DNA of 64,000 nt, taken from assembly GCF_040801915.1 (NCBI RefSeq), contig NZ_JBFMIA010000007.1, positions 62,001-126,000 of the forward strand. The letters run 5' to 3'. Positions 1-7,037 of the stretch are shown here, one piece after another. The first letter of the stretch is position 1; the number at the start of each line of letters is the position of its first letter. A program made the translations under genes and the position numbers. The DNA is from Jeotgalibacillus marinus. Its GTDB lineage: Bacteria; Bacillota; Bacilli; Bacillales; Jeotgalibacillaceae. The notes beneath the pieces are model-generated. The model was not told the DNA's origin. It made no database searches and saw nothing but the letters and a program-made list of their open reading frames with translations.

Positions 1-740
1 TAGAAGGCACCCAACATGCACTTGATCTTGCAAAAAAAATACATGTGAAGTCCTTCAAACATGTGAGCACAGCTTATACGGTTGGTCTAGATAATCATGC
101 AGAGGAAACTCTGCACTCAACAGATCGTCAATTCGTCAATGACTATGAAGAAAGTAAATGCCATGCAGAACACCTCGTTTGGGAACATAGACATGAGCTG
201 AACGTGAGTATCTTCCGTCCTGCCATCATTGTTGGTGACTCAAACACTGGAGAAGCCAATACAACATTTGCTTTGTATGGTCTTTTAAAAGCCGTTGCAT
301 TATTAAGAAAGATGATCCAACGAGGACGAATCGATCAAAATCGTACCATCCAATTATTGAGTAAAGGGGCTGCTTCGAGCAATGTTGTTCCCGTGAACTA
401 TGTAGTCGATGTTTTAACTGCAGGTGCTACTCATTCAGAACGGAACAAAATTTACCACATTTCCAACAACCATACCCCTAAAAATGAAGAAGTTCTTGAA
501 TGGATAAAAAAATTTAGTGGTGTTCATCAGCTTGCAATCGTGGACGAACCACACACCTTAACAGCAGAAGATGAAATCATCAACGAGCCGATGAGCGTTT
601 TCCATTCGTATTTATCAAGAACCCTTATCTTTGAAGATTCCAACACGAAAAAATTACTCGATCGTGCCGGAACAGAAGAGCTTCAACTATCAGATGAAAA
701 ATATAAAATGTTGATCAGAGTATATTTTGAAAAAAATTAA
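1..740 (+). CDS. NAD-dependent epimerase/SDR-family protein (3' part)
   Basis: The reading frame is open to the left edge of the window, so the start and the N-terminal Rossmann GxxGxxG motif lie outside. The visible part begins with an ALDLA-type helix, then HVSTAYT (the catalytic Ser/Thr strand), then YEESK, which fits the YxxxK catalytic pair, followed by IFRPAIIVG and an SxTG turn. This pattern is typical of extended SDR proteins of the NAD-binding-4 (thioester reductase or male-sterility) type. The substrate cannot be told. A strong hairpin terminator follows. A GTG at 45 could mimic a start, but homology-like sequence continues upstream of it. Confidence 0.8.
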   Translation, partial: EGTQHALDLAKKIHVKSFKHVSTAYTVGLDNHAEETLHSTDRQFVNDYEESKCHAEHLVWEHRHELNVSIFRPAIIVGDSNTGEANTTFALYGLLKAVALLRKMIQRGRIDQNRTIQLLSKGAASSNVVPVNYVVDVLTAGATHSERNKIYHISNNHTPKNEEVLEWIKKFSGVHQLAIVDEPHTLTAEDEIINEPMSVFHSYLSRTLIFEDSNTKKLLDRAGTEELQLSDEKYKMLIRVYFEKN

Positions 741-777
741 CGGTTCGCCAGTCCAATGTTCATAAAAAACACAAATA

Positions 778-815
778 GACCCCTAGCTGACTCTTCTGTC
801 AGCTGGGGGTCTTGT
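778..815. terminator. Bidirectional rho-independent terminator
   Basis: Fourteen-base stem (GACCCCTAGCTGAC pairing with GTCAGCTGGGGGTC, one G-U) around a 6-base loop. It lies between convergent genes. T-rich flanks are seen mainly on the minus-strand side and a shorter TTGTT on the plus side, so it can serve both genes. Confidence 0.8.
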
Positions 816-822
816 TAATTCT

Positions 823-1539
823 TCACACCTTACACGATCCATCAGAACAATCTGCATCGTCGTCTTTCATGTTCATACTTCCTTCATGAACAAGTAGAGG
901 TTCTTTCTTTTCCTGCCAAACTTTATCAAGCACCTCTTTAAAAACGTCGCTTGGTTGCGCCCCTGATACAGCATATTTTTCGCCGATAACAAAGAAAGGT
1001 ACACCGGTAACGCCAATTCTTGATGCTTCATCAACATCATGCTGAACATTTGATTCAAAGTCATTCGAAGAAAGAACCGCCATTACTTGATCATGATCAA
1101 GCCCAACTTCAGCAGCGAGTTTTGCAAGTGTTTCATGTTTCCCAATGTGCTGAGATTCACTAAAATACGCTTGTAATAATCGTTCCGTAAGCTCTGCCAT
1201 TTTTCCCTGTGTAGATGCGAAATGCGTTAAGCGGTGAGCATCTCGTGTATTCGTACGAATCATTTTATCAAAATCGTAATCTAGACCAACTTCTTTCGCT
1301 TGTTCAACCATTCCGTTCGTCATTTCTTTCGCACGATCGATTGTCATACCGTATTTACCAGCAAGCAATTCATACATGCTTTTAGTTGGATCTACAGGAG
1401 CATGCGGATCCAATTCAAAGCTTCGGTAAACCACTTCGACTTCGTCACGTCCCGCAAATTCACTTAAAGCTTTTTCAAATTTCCTTTTTCCAATATAACA
1501 AAATGGACAAACATAATCCGACCAAATTTGGACTTTCAT
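823..1539 (-). CDS. DsbA-family FrnE-like oxidoreductase, copy 1
   Basis: A 238-residue protein with a thioredoxin fold of the DsbA/FrnE (2-hydroxychromene-2-carboxylate isomerase-like) family. The N-terminal IWSDYVCPFCYIG segment holds the CPFC redox motif at about residues 11-14. The cis-proline loop is near TGVPFFVI, and AVSGAQPSD is the usual C-terminal family motif. There is no signal peptide, so it is cytosolic. The C-terminus ends CSDGSCKV, a two-cysteine tail shared with the neighbouring copy. A ribosome binding site (GGAGA) precedes the start. The partner protein is unknown; a role in thiol stress is inferred from the family. Confidence 0.9.
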   Translation of the reverse strand: MKVQIWSDYVCPFCYIGKRKFEKALSEFAGRDEVEVVYRSFELDPHAPVDPTKSMYELLAGKYGMTIDRAKEMTNGMVEQAKEVGLDYDFDKMIRTNTRDAHRLTHFASTQGKMAELTERLLQAYFSESQHIGKHETLAKLAAEVGLDHDQVMAVLSSNDFESNVQHDVDEASRIGVTGVPFFVIGEKYAVSGAQPSDVFKEVLDKVWQEKKEPLLVHEGSMNMKDDDADCSDGSCKV

Positions 1540-1642
1540 GTTATCAATCTCCTCTCCCTTTTTTAATGTAGCACTGTATCGTCTTTTTGATTTAGCACAT
1601 AAAATGTTTGCTTAAATCCATTCAACTTTTAACCAAAAAATT

Positions 1643-1676
1643 CAAAAACGCCACGCTATTGTCTGATTTGCGTGGC
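1643..1676 (-). terminator. Terminator after FrnE-like copy 2
   Basis: Read on the minus strand, GCCACGC pairs with GCGTGGC around a 13-base loop, followed by GTTTTTG. It lies just after the stop of the upstream copy, so the two paralogs are probably separate transcription units. Confidence 0.65.
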
Positions 1677-1689
1677 ATTTGTTTATGTT

Positions 1690-2409
1690 TTATACCTTAC
1701 ATGATCCGTCTGAACATTCAGGATCATTTTCATCTTTTTCGCGATTAGCTCCAACTTGAATAAGTGGAGAAGCACTTTTTTCTGCCCAAACTTTTTCAAG
1801 CACTTCTTTAAAGGTATCGCTTGATTGTGCACCAGAAACAGCGTATTTTTGATCAATGACAAAAAACGGCACACCATTTACACCAAGTTTTGATGCTTCA
1901 TTGATATCATTTTGAACGCTTTCGTTATAATCATTAGATGAAAGCACGGCAAGTACTTCATCGTGATCGAGCCCAACTTCAGCTGCAATCTTTGCTAGCG
2001 TTTCGTGGTCACCAATATGTTGGAACTCGATAAAATAAGCTTTTAACAGCCTTTCAGTAAGTTCCGCCATCTTCCCTTGTGTTGTGGCGAAATGGGTCAA
2101 TCGATGAGCGTCTCTTGTATTGATGCGCTTTACCCGATCAAAATCGTAATCTAGACCGACTTCTTTCGCTTGTTGCTCAACACCATTTGCCATATCAATC
2201 GTGCGTTCGCGCGTCATGCCATATTTTTTAGCCAAGGCATCATATATATCCTCTTTCACATCAAGCGGCGCATGTGGATCGATTTCAAAGCTTCGGTAGG
2301 CGACTTCGACTTGATCGCGTTCTGCAAATTCGCTTAACGCTTTTTCAAATTTTCTTTTTCCTATATAACAAAATGGACATACATGATCTGACCAGATCTC
2401 AACTTTCAT
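1690..2409 (-). CDS. DsbA-family FrnE-like oxidoreductase, copy 2
   Basis: A 239-residue paralog of the next gene downstream, strongly similar over its whole length. It has the same CPFC active site near residue 11, the same TGVPFFVI-like cis-Pro region (NGVPFFVI here) and the same C-terminal CSDGSCKV. The start ATG has AGGAGAG at good spacing. The two copies differ mainly in the helical insertion and just before the C-terminal tail, which suggests duplication followed by divergence. It is cytosolic and probably a thiol-disulfide exchange protein; the substrate is unknown. Confidence 0.9.
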   Translation of the reverse strand: MKVEIWSDHVCPFCYIGKRKFEKALSEFAERDQVEVAYRSFEIDPHAPLDVKEDIYDALAKKYGMTRERTIDMANGVEQQAKEVGLDYDFDRVKRINTRDAHRLTHFATTQGKMAELTERLLKAYFIEFQHIGDHETLAKIAAEVGLDHDEVLAVLSSNDYNESVQNDINEASKLGVNGVPFFVIDQKYAVSGAQSSDTFKEVLEKVWAEKSASPLIQVGANREKDENDPECSDGSCKV

Positions 2410-2570
2410 GAAGTTCTCTCCTGTCTAAATAAAGTAACTATTTCTTTTCCTAATCTAATCACACATTCGAAATTAAATCGAATAAATTGCTTGCCATCAT
2501 ACATAATTGAATATAAGCCGTCGGGAACTATTTTTGAGATAATCCATATCATCCAGTTTTCTGGTCGTTC

Positions 2571-2613
2571 AAAAAAACTGCCTAAAAACCAATCAAATCT
2601 GGTTTTTAAGCAG
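2571..2613 (-). terminator. ilvD terminator
   Basis: Read on the minus strand, a 14-bp stem (CTGCTTAAAAACCA with TGGTTTTTAGGCAG, one G-U) is followed directly by seven T residues. It lies 30 bases after the ilvD stop. Confidence 0.85.
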
Positions 2614-2643
2614 TTGAGCAATTATCTCTTTTTGTGCTTACTA

Positions 2644-4338
2644 TTAATCTAAATTAAGGTCTGTCACTGCACCTTTTGAAGAGGAAGAAACGAGATGAGC
2701 GTATTTTGCTAAAATACCGTTGCGATGCTTGGCTGCTGGTTTTTTCCATGCTTTTGCTCGTTGTTCAAGTTCTTCTTTGGACACATTCATGTTAATTTCT
2801 TGTTTATCACTATCGATTGTGACGATGTCGCCTTCTTTTAACAAGCTAATCGGTCCACCAACATGAGCTTCTGGTGATACGTGACCAATCACAAAGCCGT
2901 GTGATCCGCCAGAGAATCGACCGTCTGTCATGAGTGCTACTTTGCCGCCAAGACCGCGACCAACAATCATGGCTGTGATAGATAGCATTTCAGGCATACC
3001 TGGACCGCCTTTTGGCCCAACATGTCGAATAACAAGTACATCGCCTTCTTGGATCAAATTATCTTCAATCGCTTTAGTTGCTTCAGCTTCACTGTCGTAT
3101 ACGCGTGCAGGTCCTTCGAAACGGCTGATCTTTTGTCCAGACATTTTCGCTACAGCTCCATCTGGCGCAAGATTTCCGCGTAGAACCACGAGCGGTCCAT
3201 TCGGCTTGAACGGCTGGTCAAATGGACGGATGACTTCCTGACCCTCTTTTAATGAAGCGACTTCCGCCAAGTTTTCAGCGATTGTTTTTCCTGTGACAGT
3301 TAAACAGTCAACGTGAAGTAAGCCATTTTCATGCAACAGCTTCATGACAGCTTGAACGCCACCTACTTCATAAAGATCTTGCATCACATACTTGCCGCTC
3401 GGTTTCAAATCAGCTAAATGAGGAACAGTTTGACGAACACGTTCAAAATCATCTAGTGTTAAATCTACTTCCGCTGAATGGGCCATCGCAAGTAAATGCA
3501 AAAATGCATTCGTTGATCCGCCAAGCGCCATGACAACGGTAATTGCATTTTCAAACGCTTCTTTTGTCATAATGTCGCGTGGGTAAATTTCTTTTTCCAG
3601 CAACCCAACAACTAGTTCACCTGCTTGACGGCATTCTGATTCTTTATAATCGTTAACAGCTGGTGTAGATGACGAGCCAGGGATACTCATGCCAAGCGCT
3701 TCAACGGCTGCTGCCATGGTATTTGCTGTGTACATGCCACCGCATGCACCTGCTCCCGGACAAGCGTGGCATTCTACTTTATAGAGCTGATCTTTATCGA
3801 TCGTTCCTTCCTGATATTGTCCAACCGCTTCAAAAGAAGACACAATATCAATGTCTTTTCCATCTAATTTCCCTGGTTGAATCGTACCTCCATAGACATA
3901 GACTGACGGGATATTCATTCGTCCAATCGCCATGATACAGGCTGGTGTTGTTTTATCGCATCCACCAATTGCAACTATCCCATCAAGACGTTCAGCATTT
4001 GTGACTGTTTCAATTGAATCGGCTATAACTTCTCTGCTTGGCAACGAGTAAAACATTCCATCATGCCCCATTGCGATACCATCTGAAACGGTAATCGTAT
4101 TGAAAATCATCGGTGCACCACCGCCATCTCTTGCACCCGCTTTTACCTGCTTCGCTAGTTCATTGATATGTATGTTACACGGAGTCACTTCACTCCATGT
4201 ACTTGCAACGCCAATCATAGGCTTTTTAAAATCCTCATCGCTAAAACCAACTGCTCTTAGCATGGACCGGTTCGGCACACGATTCACACCTTCACTGATT
4301 ACCTTACTTCGTATACGCAAATCATTTTTTGTTTCCAT
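2644..4338 (-). CDS. ilvD: Dihydroxy-acid dehydratase
   Basis: Catalyses dehydration of 2,3-dihydroxy-isovalerate and its methylvalerate homolog, the third common step of valine, leucine and isoleucine synthesis, using an Fe-S cluster. The protein has the IlvD/Edd signatures GGCDKTTPACIM and HACPGAGACGGMYTANTMA, with cluster-ligand cysteines, and DGRFSGGSHGF near the C-terminus. About 564 residues is normal for the family. I chose the ATG at 4338, preceded by AAAGGATGAGG. In-frame upstream starts (ATG 4347, TTG 4356) are possible. It stands alone, away from the other ilv-leu genes, with its own promoter and a CodY-like site upstream. Confidence 0.96.
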   Translation of the reverse strand: METKNDLRIRSKVISEGVNRVPNRSMLRAVGFSDEDFKKPMIGVASTWSEVTPCNIHINELAKQVKAGARDGGGAPMIFNTITVSDGIAMGHDGMFYSLPSREVIADSIETVTNAERLDGIVAIGGCDKTTPACIMAIGRMNIPSVYVYGGTIQPGKLDGKDIDIVSSFEAVGQYQEGTIDKDQLYKVECHACPGAGACGGMYTANTMAAAVEALGMSIPGSSSTPAVNDYKESECRQAGELVVGLLEKEIYPRDIMTKEAFENAITVVMALGGSTNAFLHLLAMAHSAEVDLTLDDFERVRQTVPHLADLKPSGKYVMQDLYEVGGVQAVMKLLHENGLLHVDCLTVTGKTIAENLAEVASLKEGQEVIRPFDQPFKPNGPLVVLRGNLAPDGAVAKMSGQKISRFEGPARVYDSEAEATKAIEDNLIQEGDVLVIRHVGPKGGPGMPEMLSITAMIVGRGLGGKVALMTDGRFSGGSHGFVIGHVSPEAHVGGPISLLKEGDIVTIDSDKQEINMNVSKEELEQRAKAWKKPAAKHRNGILAKYAHLVSSSSKGAVTDLNLD

Positions 4339-4406
4339 TGTCCTCATCCTTTCCAATCCTTCTCTTGCGTCAGATGAATTAGCTACATCCAGTCTGTGTA
4401 TGTCAT

Positions 4407-4435
4407 ATCATACTAATATGTGACACAGTCCGCAA
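4407..4435 (-). promoter_or_regulatory. Predicted sigma-A promoter of ilvD
   Basis: On the minus strand TTGCGG (4430-4435) and TATGAT (4407-4412) are separated by 17 bases, about 70 bases upstream of the ilvD start. The spacing is ideal; the -35 box matches 4 of 6. Confidence 0.55.
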
Positions 4436-4437
4436 TA

Positions 4438-4452
4438 AGTTTTCTGAATATA
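4438..4452. promoter_or_regulatory. CodY-box-like sequence upstream of ilvD
   Basis: AGTTTTCTGAATATA matches 12 of 15 positions of the CodY consensus AATTTTCWGAAAATT. It abuts the -35 box of the predicted ilvD promoter, a position consistent with repression by CodY when branched-chain amino acids and GTP are high. Other branched-chain amino acid genes are CodY targets in B. subtilis; control here is inference. Confidence 0.45.
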
Positions 4453-4587
4453 ATTATATTTGCATCAATTAAAGCCCTTACATTCCGGTTATCCCATATA
4501 CTTTGTTTAAATTTAACCGACTCTTTGATTTCTTCTTCCGACAAAAACTCATCGCGCTCATCCAGGCAGCACAGGGATTTTTTGTAC

Positions 4588-4628
4588 ATAAAAAAACGCA
4601 TGGATTCTTTTTAAAAAATCCATGCGTT
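4588..4628 (-). terminator. rlmN terminator
   Basis: Perfect 12-bp stem (AACGCATGGATT with AATCCATGCGTT) followed on the minus strand by a T-run. It lies about 60 bases after the rlmN stop. Confidence 0.85.
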
Positions 4629-4688
4629 ATCATATAGGTGGTTCAGATTATTAATTATCATCACTAAAGCACATTAGACTAGCGTTTT

Positions 4689-5759
4689 TTATGAACGAGC
4701 TTTATCTTTTTTGATCTGTTTGCTTCTTAATTGACCACATGCAGCATCAATATCTGATCCTTGCTCTACTCGAACACCACAATTTATGCCACGTTTCATA
4801 AGCGTTTCGTAAAACTCAAGAATGGCTTTTTTCGTGCTTCTTTCATACTGATTGTGTTCATCGACAGGATTGTAAGGAATCAAATTGACATAGGATAAAT
4901 GTCGTTTATTGCTAAGCAAGTTAGCAAGTTGGATTGCTTCTTCCTTATGATCGTTTACATCTTTTAGCAAGATATATTCAAACGTAATTCTACGATTTGT
5001 TTTTTCTAAATAATAATCAATGGCAGGCATTAATTTTTCTAAAGGATAGGCTTTATTAACCTTCATAATTTGCGTGCGTAGTTCGTTCGTTGGCGCATGC
5101 AATGACACAGCTAAGTTTATTTGGAGATTTTCATCCGCAAAATCGTAAATTTTATTTGCTAGACCACTGGTTGAAACAGTGATGTGTCTTGCACCAATAG
5201 ACAACCCTTTTTGATCATTAATGACACGGAAAAAGTCCATCATATTCGGATAATTATCGAATGGTTCACCAATTCCCATTACCACTATATGACTGACTCT
5301 CTCATCTTTTCCAACTTGGTCTAAATGATGTTGAACGTTCATAATCTGCTCAACAATTTCTCCACTGGATAAATCACGATTTTTTTTCAATAGTCCACTG
5401 GCACAAAATGTACAGCCAATGTTACACCCTACTTGTGTTGTAACACAAACAGACAATCCATAATTAAACCTCATCAATACGGTTTCAATGAGATTTCCAT
5501 CTTCTAATTTAAACAGAAATTTAATCGTACCATCCTCTGATTTTTGCACGACTTCTTCTTTTAGTGACTGGATGAAAAAGCTTTCTTCTAATAATTGAAT
5601 ACAGCCTGGATTAAGATTTTTCATTTGCGAAAAATCCGTTACTCGCTTTTTATATAGCCAATCCCAAATTTGTGCGGCACGAAATTTTTTCTGTCCTTGC
5701 TCTATTAACCAACTTGTAAGTTGTTCTAGTGTTAATCCATATATAGATTTTTTTTCCAT
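4689..5759 (-). CDS. rlmN: 23S rRNA/tRNA adenine-C2 methyltransferase RlmN
   Basis: Radical SAM enzyme that methylates C2 of A2503 in 23S rRNA and A37 of some tRNAs. The CxxxCxxC cluster motif is GCNIGCTFCASG near residue 100; VMGIGEPFDNY is the SAM-binding GEP-type motif, and the catalytic C-terminal Cys lies in DIDAACGQLR. It aligns closely with my recollection of B. subtilis RlmN, not with Cfr-type resistance enzymes. The start at 5759 (356 residues) has AAAGAGGG six bases upstream; a longer frame to 5828 lacks support. It lies downstream of ssrA on the same strand, outside the B. subtilis rsmB-rlmN-prpC setting. Confidence 0.95.
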   Translation of the reverse strand: MEKKSIYGLTLEQLTSWLIEQGQKKFRAAQIWDWLYKKRVTDFSQMKNLNPGCIQLLEESFFIQSLKEEVVQKSEDGTIKFLFKLEDGNLIETVLMRFNYGLSVCVTTQVGCNIGCTFCASGLLKKNRDLSSGEIVEQIMNVQHHLDQVGKDERVSHIVVMGIGEPFDNYPNMMDFFRVINDQKGLSIGARHITVSTSGLANKIYDFADENLQINLAVSLHAPTNELRTQIMKVNKAYPLEKLMPAIDYYLEKTNRRITFEYILLKDVNDHKEEAIQLANLLSNKRHLSYVNLIPYNPVDEHNQYERSTKKAILEFYETLMKRGINCGVRVEQGSDIDAACGQLRSKQIKKDKARS

Positions 5760-5887
5760 TTGAAACCCTCTTTTCGGAACTTTTTCCTTTATTCGATTTG
5801 ATTTACATAAAGTATACCCATGTAGCAATCCTTATTAAATGGCAAAAATTGATAGGCTAGTGTGCTATGACAATAAATGTGCTAAAC

Positions 5888-5924
5888 AACAAACAAAACT
5901 ATAGGCGACAGTGCCTATAGTTTT
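5888..5924 (-). terminator. ssrA terminator
   Basis: Perfect 12-bp stem (AAAACTATAGGC with GCCTATAGTTTT) around GACAGT, followed on the minus strand by a T-rich tract. It lies about 85 bases past the tmRNA 3' end. Confidence 0.8.
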
Positions 5925-6008
5925 TTAAACGTATATGTTGATCTTGCTGAATTTAGCAAAATGATCGTTCAGGTCAAAGACAAGAAAAAACCACCAAAAG
6001 TATGTATT

Positions 6009-6368
6009 TGGTGGAGACGGTGGGAGTCGAACCCACGTCCAGAAACTTCCACACTTAAGCGTCTACGAGCGTATTCGATCTATTCGCATTTCGCCAGCTC
6101 TTATGCCGATCGACAGGCGTCCGAGTGGCTAATCTGATTGTTCTCTTCAGTCGACCTCAGATGGTGGCCGAACAGCGTATCCCACTTCTAAGTGAACCTC
6201 ATTCAAGTCTACATGGGCGATAGACAGGTGAGGCCTCAAGTGCGTATTAGGCAGCTAGAGCGAAATCTTGTTTGTTGTTAACTATTTGTGTTGACGTTGA
6301 TGACGAAGACGATCCCTCCGGCTCGCGACTCAAGCTCGAAACATCCCTGTCGAATCCGTAACGTCCCC
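6009..6368 (-). ncRNA. ssrA: Transfer-messenger RNA (tmRNA)
   Basis: The 5' end GGGGACGTTACGGATTCGAC and the 3' end (TTCGACTCCCACC then GTCTCCACCA with encoded CCA) are the hallmark tmRNA termini, which form the alanyl-tRNA-like domain. About 360 bases is the usual length. The internal frame ends GCT CTA GCT GCC TAA (stop at 6247-6249), giving a degradation tag ending in DFALAA. The likely tag is VNNKQDFALAA, with its first residue uncertain. It rescues stalled ribosomes with SmpB, which is encoded immediately upstream; released tagged peptides are degraded by ClpXP and related proteases. Confidence 0.96.
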
Positions 6369-6469
6369 TTATTATAAGGAAGAAAAAAGGATATGATCCA
6401 ATTTCTTGTACGGGAATCCCAGCGTTTCGGGATTGAGTTGCTACATCGTCTACTGCGATGACTTTTACT

Positions 6470-6497
6470 AGTATAACATAAACTGCTTATTTTTCAA
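6470..6497 (-). promoter_or_regulatory. Predicted sigma-A promoter of ssrA
   Basis: On the minus strand TTGAAA (6492-6497) and TATACT (6470-6475) are spaced by 16 bases. They lie between the smpB stop and the mature tmRNA 5' end, leaving a leader of about 95 bases to be removed, presumably by RNase P. Confidence 0.5.
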
Positions 6498-6506
6498 CCC
6501 TAGTGT

Positions 6507-6971
6507 CTATCGTTGGTTATCTTTGAACGCACGAGCCATTTCACGCTTTGCTTCTTTTTTCTTTAGTGATTCTCGTTTATCGTAGTTTTTCTTACCCTTT
6601 GCTAAACCGATTAACACTTTTGCATAGCCATCTTTTAAATACATTTTCAGCGGAACAATTGAATAACCTTGTTGCTTGGTTGCACCTATTAGTTTATTAA
6701 TCTGCTGACGGTGAAGTAATAGTTTTCTCTCACGTAATGGATCGTGATTGAAGCGATTCCCCTGCTCATATGGATTAATGTGTGCATTGTTTAAAAAAAC
6801 TTCCCCATTACTAATACGGGCAAATGAATCTTTTAAATTGATGCGTCCTTGACGAATTGATTTGATCTCCGTACCTTTTAGTACGACTCCCGCTTCATAC
6901 GTTTCTTCAATAAAATAGTCGTGGTTTGCTTTTTTATTTTGCGCGACGACTTTTCCTGATCCCTTTGGCAT
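6507..6971 (-). CDS. smpB: SsrA-binding protein SmpB
   Basis: A 154-residue OB-fold protein that binds the tRNA-like end of tmRNA and delivers it to stalled ribosomes. The sequence shows the family core AGVVLKGTEIKSIR, the NLKDSFARI strand, INPYEQGN and the basic C-terminal tail KKNYDKRESLKKKEAKREM, which enters the mRNA channel. AAGGAGGAG precedes the ATG. It lies between rnr and ssrA, the same order as in B. subtilis. Confidence 0.98.
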   Translation of the reverse strand: MPKGSGKVVAQNKKANHDYFIEETYEAGVVLKGTEIKSIRQGRINLKDSFARISNGEVFLNNAHINPYEQGNRFNHDPLRERKLLLHRQQINKLIGATKQQGYSIVPLKMYLKDGYAKVLIGLAKGKKNYDKRESLKKKEAKREMARAFKDNQR

Positions 6972-6987
6972 AAGTGACTCCTCCTTA

Positions 6988-7022
6988 TAGCAAGCAAAGC
7001 GGCAGAGTGTAGATTCTGCCGC
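6988..7022 (-). terminator. Hairpin after rnr
   Basis: GCGGCAG pairs with CTGCCGC around a 10-base loop, followed on the minus strand by TTTGCTTG. The T-tract is weak, so readthrough into smpB is likely. Confidence 0.5.
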
Positions 7023-7037
7023 GCTCGTGTTTGTTAC

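Noticed and set aside
2406..2621. A 71-codon minus-strand frame between ilvD and the FrnE-like gene
   Set aside because: Its first codons lie inside the ilvD terminator hairpin and T-run, there is no ribosome binding site, and no family is recognisable.
4413..4601. A 62-codon minus-strand frame upstream of ilvD
   Set aside because: It starts within the rlmN terminator stem and overlaps the predicted ilvD promoter and CodY-like box.
4689..5759. Cfr-type antibiotic resistance methyltransferase
   Set aside because: The sequence follows Bacillus RlmN closely through the whole chain, including the ending; Cfr-specific features are not seen.
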